DNA from: an uncultured Clostridia bacterium
GTDB lineage: Bacteria; Bacillota; Clostridia; Christensenellales; Borkfalkiaceae
Length of the DNA: 18,458 bases
Reading direction: 5' to 3'
NCBI GenBank assembly: GCA_937915565.1
Contig: CALDMH010000073.1
Location: 1 to 18,458 of the forward strand
Shown here: piece after piece, positions 13,807-18,458 of the stretch
Layout of the letters: every line of letters starts with the position of its first letter
How positions within the stretch are numbered: position 1 is the stretch's first letter
Program-made: the position numbers and the translations under genes
The notes under the pieces: model-generated
What the model saw: only the letters and a program-made list of their open reading frames with translations
What the model was told of the DNA's origin: nothing
Databases searched by the model: none

Positions 13807-16077
13807 TCAGGAGGCTTTTTCAAAAATTCTCACGCAAAACGCCGTCATATCGTCTTTCGCAACGCCGTCGTCGAGCGAAAGGGCTTTTTGAAGAATGTTA
13901 TCCGCAAGGGTTTTGGGGTTGAGCGCGCGTTGCGTGGATAAAAAGTCGATTAAGTCGGAGGACGAGCCGAACGCGTCCGAAATTCCGTCGCTCACGAAAA
14001 CCACCACGTCGCCCGAAGAGAGTTTGGTTTTGCAAACCGTGGGGTGAAGTTCGTCGAGAATTCCGAGCGGAAGCGAGCTTCCTTCAACGATTTTAACCGC
14101 GTCGCGTGTGATGACGAAGGAATAAGGCGAGCCTATTTTTATAAAATCCGCCCCGCCGGAAAAGAGGTCGATAACGCCCACGTCCAAAGCCGTGAAGTTG
14201 TCCTCGCCGTTGAACGAAAGGATTTTATTGACCGTCGAAAGCACCGTTTCGGACGATAAATTCGCTTTGTAAAACGTTTCCACGAGCGAAATCGCCGTCG
14301 CCGAAGTTTCGGAGGCCTTTTCGCCGCTGCCCATACCGTCGTTTAAGGCGATGAGGAATTTCCCTTCCGAAATTTTCGTAACCGAGTGCGTGTCGCCACT
14401 TTTTTCTTTGTCCGATTTGGTTTTTTGCGCAACCGAAAACGCCGCGTCGAAAAGCGGGGCGCGTTTCAGCGTTACGGCGGTTAGTTCTTCCGAAACGTTA
14501 AAAGCGTCGCAAATCACCATATTTTTTCCCGTAACTTCCTTAACCGCTTTTAAAAGAAGCGGGCTTGCGGCTTGTTTTTTCGGCAAAAGAATATTGATTT
14601 CTATCGAATCGCCCTCGCCGAAAGCAAGCGTTTCAAAAGCGTAAATCCCCGCGCTCATCAAGTTTTCGGCAACGGCGTTGCCCACCTCGTTTTTGCCTTC
14701 GAGCCGCATACTGAGGTTTACGGCAAGGCTTTTTAAGGCCTCGGAAAGTCCGTCGGTTTGGGCAAGAATAAGTTCGCGGCCGTTTTTAAGCGATTCGGCT
14801 TTTAAAAGTTCCCGTTCGCAACCGTCGATAAGCTCGTTGGCTTCCTCCACGATGCTTTCGGGGTATTTGCATTTCAGCGAGAACGAAGAGGGCAGGTCGG
14901 CAAGGTTAAGTCGCCCTTTTGCGGTGGCGAGAGTGACGATTTTTCCCAGTTCCTCATCGGAGCGGAAAAGCTTGTCGCGGCAGGAGGAAAGGTGCTTGCA
15001 ATCGGAGCAGCATTTCATAAAAAGCTCGTCGGCAATATCCTTTTCGGCTTTCTTTTCGATATTCGTTTCGTTTGAGAGTTTCTTCAAAGAAGCCGACATT
15101 TCGTCGAAAACGGCGGAAATTTCAAAAAGTTTACCCGACAAATCGAGTCTGTTGCGGTTTAAGGCGTATTTGCCGAGATTATTGTCTTTATAAACGGTGA
15201 GTTTTTCGCGGATTTTCCTGAATGCGAACGACGGCGTGAAGAGAAACGCGCAAACGGGCGCGAGAATGAAAAATTGCGAAGCGAAACTCCATTCGTCGTA
15301 AATATCGGTGAAATTCCACAGCGCGACTTTAACCGCGAGAGTGCTTATCGCAACCGCGAGTTTGGAATAAGGCGAAAAGCAAATCGCAACGAGCGAATAA
15401 AGCGCAAGCGGCGCGAAAAACGCGGGATTTTCGGAGTTGAAAAAGAGCGGCAGCGCGGTTACGAGCGCAACGACGGCGCAATGGCTTCTTTTAAGAATCA
15501 TTGCCGAAACGAGCGTTAAAGCAATTGCAAACGCTTCGTAAACGGGCGCGGAGAAAAGGTTTATTCCGCCGTAAAAAACCACGGAATATAAAATCGCCGC
15601 GGAAACGATTTCGTCGGTGGAAAGCCTGTATTTTAAGCCTTTTACGAGGAAAACCTTGGCCGCGGAAACGAATATAAACACGAGCGGAACGCATACGCCA
15701 GCAAGGATAAGCCGAACGGTGAGATTGTGGCAATCGCGCATAAAAACGTAAGGCAAAAGTGCGAACGCCGTTATAAACGCAAGCGAAAGGCCGGGTCTCG
15801 TTTTCACCCTTTTCATTATCAAAAAGAATACCGTAACCAAAAAACCGCCTATACCCGCGCCGAGAACGGTCGTCAGCGAGAACGAAAGCAGGTATGGCGA
15901 TATGTAAAGGACGAACGACGAAAACGGCGAAAGTCCGACGTAAACGTTTGCCGCAAACAGGGGCAGGGCAAACGGCGCAAAGTTTCCGTCCGCGGCGGCG
16001 AGAAAAACGTAACCGACGAGCGAAAGAAGGTATTTCAAGAATTTTTTCAAATTAAAAGGTTTTTTCGGATTTTTCAT
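13807..16077 (-). CDS. spoIIE: Stage II sporulation protein E, membrane-bound PP2C phosphatase
   Basis: A 756-residue protein. Residues about 12-290 hold ten to twelve hydrophobic segments. A central regulatory region follows (about 300-530, with a Cys cluster CCSDCKHLSSC). The C-terminal PP2C domain has IALNDGMGSGEKAS, VVVFVSDGISDAFG and KDDMTAFCVRIF. In sporulating Firmicutes SpoIIE sits at the asymmetric septum and dephosphorylates SpoIIAA, which frees sigma-F in the forespore. It is somewhat shorter than the 827 residues of B. subtilis, which is normal in clostridia. The ATG at 16077 has no Shine-Dalgarno site; TATAAT lies only 6 nt upstream, which suggests a leaderless mRNA. It is divergent from a metalloprotease gene. 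The gene is strong evidence for a spore-forming ancestry. Confidence 0.95.
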   Translation of the reverse strand: MKNPKKPFNLKKFLKYLLSLVGYVFLAAADGNFAPFALPLFAANVYVGLSPFSSFVLYISPYLLSFSLTTVLGAGIGGFLVTVFFLIMKRVKTRPGLSLAFITAFALLPYVFMRDCHNLTVRLILAGVCVPLVFIFVSAAKVFLVKGLKYRLSTDEIVSAAILYSVVFYGGINLFSAPVYEAFAIALTLVSAMILKRSHCAVVALVTALPLFFNSENPAFFAPLALYSLVAICFSPYSKLAVAISTLAVKVALWNFTDIYDEWSFASQFFILAPVCAFLFTPSFAFRKIREKLTVYKDNNLGKYALNRNRLDLSGKLFEISAVFDEMSASLKKLSNETNIEKKAEKDIADELFMKCCSDCKHLSSCRDKLFRSDEELGKIVTLATAKGRLNLADLPSSFSLKCKYPESIVEEANELIDGCERELLKAESLKNGRELILAQTDGLSEALKSLAVNLSMRLEGKNEVGNAVAENLMSAGIYAFETLAFGEGDSIEINILLPKKQAASPLLLKAVKEVTGKNMVICDAFNVSEELTAVTLKRAPLFDAAFSVAQKTKSDKEKSGDTHSVTKISEGKFLIALNDGMGSGEKASETSATAISLVETFYKANLSSETVLSTVNKILSFNGEDNFTALDVGVIDLFSGGADFIKIGSPYSFVITRDAVKIVEGSSLPLGILDELHPTVCKTKLSSGDVVVFVSDGISDAFGSSSDLIDFLSTQRALNPKTLADNILQKALSLDDGVAKDDMTAFCVRIFEKAS

Positions 16078-16083
16078 AGCCCG

Positions 16084-16115
16084 ATTATATACGCCCGAAG
16101 CTTAAAAAAAGTTAA
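16084..16115 (-). promoter_or_regulatory. spoIIE promoter with extended spacer
   Basis: On the minus strand TATAAT (16089-16084) ends 6 nt before the ATG. The best -35 match is TTAACT (16115-16110), with a 20-bp spacer. Over-long spacers (about 21 bp) are known for Spo0A-activated sigma-A promoters of spoIIE and spoIIG in Bacillus. The predicted start coincides with the start codon at 16077. Confidence 0.6.
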
Positions 16116-16121
16116 AACTCC

Positions 16122-16157
16122 TGTCGAAAGCTCGGAAATCGGGTCGATTTTGCCGAA
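16122..16157 (+). promoter_or_regulatory. Two Spo0A-box-like sites between spoIIE and the protease gene
   Basis: TGTCGAA (16122-16128) and TGCCGAA (16151-16157) match the Spo0A box TGNCGAA in the same orientation, 29 bp apart. Relative to the spoIIE start they lie at about -45 to -51 and -74 to -80. Relative to the protease start they lie at -80 to -86 and -51 to -57. The site nearest spoIIE falls just upstream of its -35, as in B. subtilis spoIIG. CGAA is common in this sequence, so chance matches are possible. Confidence 0.5.
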
Positions 16158-16172
16158 AGTCCGCAATTAAGC

Positions 16173-16201
16173 TTGAAAAAAAACGACGAAAAGGGTATAA
16201 T
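16173..16201 (+). promoter_or_regulatory. Sigma-A promoter of the metalloprotease gene (leaderless)
   Basis: TTGAAA (16173-16178), 17-bp spacer, TATAAT (16196-16201). Only TGCGGT separates the -10 box from the ATG at 16208, so the predicted start is the A of the start codon. The AAGGG at 16191-16195 would be a ribosome site only if transcription began further upstream. Confidence 0.75.
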
Positions 16202-16207
16202 TGCGGT

Positions 16208-18217
16208 ATGAAAAGGATAGCTTCGACAATTTGCGCCGTGTTTTTCGGCTTGGCGGCGATTTTCGGTTTTGCGGCAGGCCTCGTTTCCTGCTCGGACGGC
16301 TCGGGGAGTTCGGGCGGCTTGAACGGTTTTAACGGTTCAGTCGGTTTGGGCAGCTCGGAGGGCGGGAACGCCGCGCGCGTTTGCAATTCCGTCGTTCTCG
16401 TCAATTTTTCGGGCGAAGAGAGAAAATTCGGCGAAAAGGAAAAGGAAGTGCTTCAAAGCGTGTTTTTTGACGGGGAAGACTCGTTAAAAAGCTATATTTC
16501 TTTTATTTCGCAAGGAAAAACGGAAGCGGAAACCCAAATTATCGGCGAGGTTACGCTCGATTATTCCGCCGATTATTTTTCGCCCGCCTATGAAATCGAG
16601 GACGGGAAATACGTTAAAATCAACGAAAACGGGTACGACAACAGGCTTTTTTCGGACGATTTAACCCCTGCGCCGAACGGCGGTAAGACGAGTGCGGACG
16701 CATTTTTGAGAAGCGAGGAACTCGTTGCGGCGACAAACGAAAAGATTGCGGAAAAAATTGCGAAAGGGTTTAACGCGGACGGTGACGGCGACGGTTTCGT
16801 CGATTGTTTCACCCTCGTTTTCGCGCTTGACGAAACGCCCGATAAGGACAGCCTGCTTTGGGCGAAAAAGAGCGTTTATCTCACCGGCAACACGAGCGAT
16901 TTAAGCTCGGCTTACGTCGTTGACGAGAGCGAGAGAAATAAAGAGATTAAAACGCAGAAGTTGGGCAATAAGTCGATTAACGACTATATTTTCATTCCTT
17001 ATCCTATGCTCGAAAGGTATGGGGAAGCAAACTCCGTTGCCGTTTGTCACGAGTTTTTGCACGTCCTCGGCGCGGCGGACGCCTACTCTTACGAGAAGCC
17101 CGAGGAGGAAGCCGTGGGCGAACTTGATATTATGGCGGCGGGTTACGATTGCAAAAATCCGTCTATGCCGCTTTCGTACACGCTTTATAAAATAGGCTTT
17201 TTAAGCGAGGGCGAAAACGTTGCGCCCGTTCTTAAACCCGGCGAATATTCGTTGTTTTCAACGGAAAGCGCAAAGGGCAAAATCAAGGCGTATAAACTCG
17301 TTTTACCGGCGTACAGAACGAAAAACGAGAGCTTTTATATAGAATACCGCGAAGCGACGGGTTACGGGAGAAGTCTTTCAAACGGATTCGACGGCGGTGC
17401 GTTCGTGATTTACCGCGTGAACGAGAGAAACGGTTATATTCTTCCGAGCGGAGTTTACGGCGACGAATATCTGGGCAACGCTTACGGCGACGAAGAGATT
17501 TACGTTTACAGATTTAACAAACTCACGCTTTCGGGCTACCGAAAAAACGAAACGGTCTCTAAAAACGGCATTTCGCACGCCGCAATTTCCGACCTCGACG
17601 GCTATTCTTCATTCGGCGAAAAAAAAGGCGCGTCGGATAAAATAACCTATTCCGACGGCACGGATTCGGGTGTTACGATAGCCTTTAAAAAACGCAATGC
17701 GGACGGCTCTGCAACCTTTGAGATAAACTTTGTTCACAACGCGGAAACCCCCGCCGAAGTCGATTATCGGGGCATTTTGAAAAACGAAACGGGAATTTTC
17801 GCAAGTTTTTACGCCCCCTTTAACGGCGGAAACGTCTACGTTCTCGAAACGAACGAAAGGCTGTTTTCGCATTCTCCCGAAGATATAGCAAGCGGCAAGT
17901 ACGGCAAGCCGCAGGTCGTTCCCGCGGCGTTTATGCGCGCGCCGATTTCGGGCGAAAAGGATTACGTTTACGTCGTTTACGAGGAGAACGGAAAACTCAC
18001 CGAAAAAGCCCACGCGCTCGTTTCCGTTGAGGACGCCGCGAAAAAAGCCGTTCTTATTTCGGTCGGCGCGCTTCTCGTCGGCTCGGCCGCCGTGGCGGCG
18101 GTCGTTCTGTTTTACGCAAGCCGAAAAAAGCGAAAAAGAGCCTTGGACGAGGAGAAAAATCAACCGAACGGGGATAAAAGTCAATCGGGCGGGGACAAAA
18201 ATCAAAAAAATATATAA
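16208..18217 (+). CDS. Membrane-anchored M6-like zinc metalloprotease
   Basis: A 669-residue exported protein. Residues 1-27 are a signal peptide ending in the lipobox LVSC (C28), followed by a Gly/Ser-rich linker (GSGSSGGLNGFNGSVGLG). The protease domain shows a calcium-type loop DGDGDGFVD (191-199), the zinc site HEFLHVLG (H281, E282, H285) with D291 in AADAY, and a Met-turn-like ELDIMA (305-310). This is the pattern of M6 (immune inhibitor A-like) proteases. A second hydrophobic segment at about 613-637 is followed by RKKRKR and a hydrophilic Asn/Gln/Asp/Lys tail, so the C-terminus is probably in the cytoplasm. Both ends may thus be tethered to the membrane. The substrate is unknown. It is divergent from spoIIE, and rpsB follows with its own promoter. 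Confidence 0.85.
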   Translation: MKRIASTICAVFFGLAAIFGFAAGLVSCSDGSGSSGGLNGFNGSVGLGSSEGGNAARVCNSVVLVNFSGEERKFGEKEKEVLQSVFFDGEDSLKSYISFISQGKTEAETQIIGEVTLDYSADYFSPAYEIEDGKYVKINENGYDNRLFSDDLTPAPNGGKTSADAFLRSEELVAATNEKIAEKIAKGFNADGDGDGFVDCFTLVFALDETPDKDSLLWAKKSVYLTGNTSDLSSAYVVDESERNKEIKTQKLGNKSINDYIFIPYPMLERYGEANSVAVCHEFLHVLGAADAYSYEKPEEEAVGELDIMAAGYDCKNPSMPLSYTLYKIGFLSEGENVAPVLKPGEYSLFSTESAKGKIKAYKLVLPAYRTKNESFYIEYREATGYGRSLSNGFDGGAFVIYRVNERNGYILPSGVYGDEYLGNAYGDEEIYVYRFNKLTLSGYRKNETVSKNGISHAAISDLDGYSSFGEKKGASDKITYSDGTDSGVTIAFKKRNADGSATFEINFVHNAETPAEVDYRGILKNETGIFASFYAPFNGGNVYVLETNERLFSHSPEDIASGKYGKPQVVPAAFMRAPISGEKDYVYVVYEENGKLTEKAHALVSVEDAAKKAVLISVGALLVGSAAVAAVVLFYASRKKRKRALDEEKNQPNGDKSQSGGDKNQKNI

Positions 18218-18245
18218 ATATTGTTAATCACCCGCGTGAAAACGA

Positions 18246-18274
18246 TTGCAAAATCCTTGCGGATATGATAAAAT
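18246..18274 (+). promoter_or_regulatory. Probable rpsB promoter
   Basis: TTGCAA (18246-18251), 17-bp spacer, TAAAAT (18269-18274). The start would be near 18281. No clear terminator of the protease gene precedes it; only a weak TCAC/GTGA pair lies near 18225-18240. Confidence 0.5.
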
Positions 18275-18280
18275 AAACAG

Positions 18281-18398
18281 GCTATAAAATTCACACCCGA
18301 GTCTTTGCGACTCTTCGTGCCGTCAAATTCAGTTTAAACCAAGGCGGTCATAGGCGCAATAAAAAAGGGTTCGGGGAGGAATAACGGAGGACAAAATT
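18281..18398 (+). promoter_or_regulatory. rpsB 5' leader
   Basis: A leader of about 118 nt. It holds a hairpin GAGTC/GACTC (18299-18303 with 18309-18313), then a less structured stretch and a GGAGG site at 18386-18390. Ribosomal protein genes are often controlled by their own product through such leaders; whether this one binds S2 is unknown. Confidence 0.35.
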
Positions 18399-18458
18399 AT
18401 GGCAGTAACTTCTATGAAACAGCTTCTCGAAGCGGGCGTTCATTTCGGCCACCAGACG
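18399..18458 (+). CDS. rpsB: 30S ribosomal protein S2, N-terminal fragment
   Basis: The first 20 codons run to the right edge of the window. They encode MAVTSMKQLLEAGVHFGHQT, the strongly conserved S2 start (LLEAGVHFGHQT). ATG at 18399 follows CGGAGG with normal spacing. S2 joins the small subunit late in assembly. The gene is normally followed by tsf (elongation factor Ts), which would lie outside the window. Confidence 0.95.
   Translation, partial: MAVTSMKQLLEAGVHFGHQT

Overview
The window comes from an anaerobic, fermentative, spore-forming Firmicute of the class Clostridia. The evidence is a full spoIIE gene, two different [FeFe]-hydrogenase proteins, a bifunctional AdhE, the redox repressor Rex, sigma-A promoters with near-consensus TTGACA/TATAAT boxes, and strong GGAGG ribosome sites. 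GC content looks middling by eye. No mobile element, tRNA, rRNA or CRISPR array is visible. Codon use is much the same throughout, except that the GAPDH gene looks codon-optimised.

Left edge (1-1560, plus strand): the C-terminal end of a probable GH20-type hexosaminidase, then a complete GH130 mannoside phosphorylase. Together they suggest intracellular or host N-glycan/mannoside salvage. A strong bidirectional hairpin terminator and a four-copy 24-25 bp tandem repeat separate them from the next block.

Centre (1558-10513, minus strand): one compact, apparently co-transcribed redox operon of about 9 kb. It starts at a sigma-A-like promoter at 10485-10513 and ends at the terminator at 1431-1470. 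In transcription order it encodes Rex (NADH/NAD+ sensor), AdhE (acetyl-CoA to ethanol, consumes NADH), an APH-fold kinase, two tandem [2Fe-2S] thioredoxin-like ferredoxins, a PAS-containing sensory-type [FeFe]-hydrogenase, a SpoIIE/PP2C-type phosphatase with an uncharacterised C-terminal domain, and a monomeric ferredoxin-type [FeFe]-hydrogenase. Gaps are 2-20 nt or the genes overlap. The set looks like a sensing and disposal module for reducing power: NADH and reduced ferredoxin are sensed (Rex, PAS hydrogenase) and discarded (ethanol, H2). The kinase beside the phosphatase suggests a phosphorylation switch.

Centre-right (10602-12942): a LysR-type regulator diverges from gap (GAPDH). Each has a consensus promoter with a 17-bp spacer. 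The gap leader is about 145 nt long and carries a LacI/CcpA-like palindrome. A bidirectional terminator follows gap.

Right (13005-18217): a small two-helix membrane protein of unknown function lies behind a long, hairpin-rich leader or noncoding RNA (about 13494-13742) containing a perfect 36-bp palindrome. Next comes spoIIE, divergent from a membrane-anchored M6-like metalloprotease. Both divergent genes have a TATAAT box ending exactly 6 nt before the ATG and no proper Shine-Dalgarno sequence, so both mRNAs may be leaderless. Two Spo0A-box-like heptamers lie between them. The window ends in the first 20 codons of rpsB (ribosomal protein S2), with its promoter and leader.
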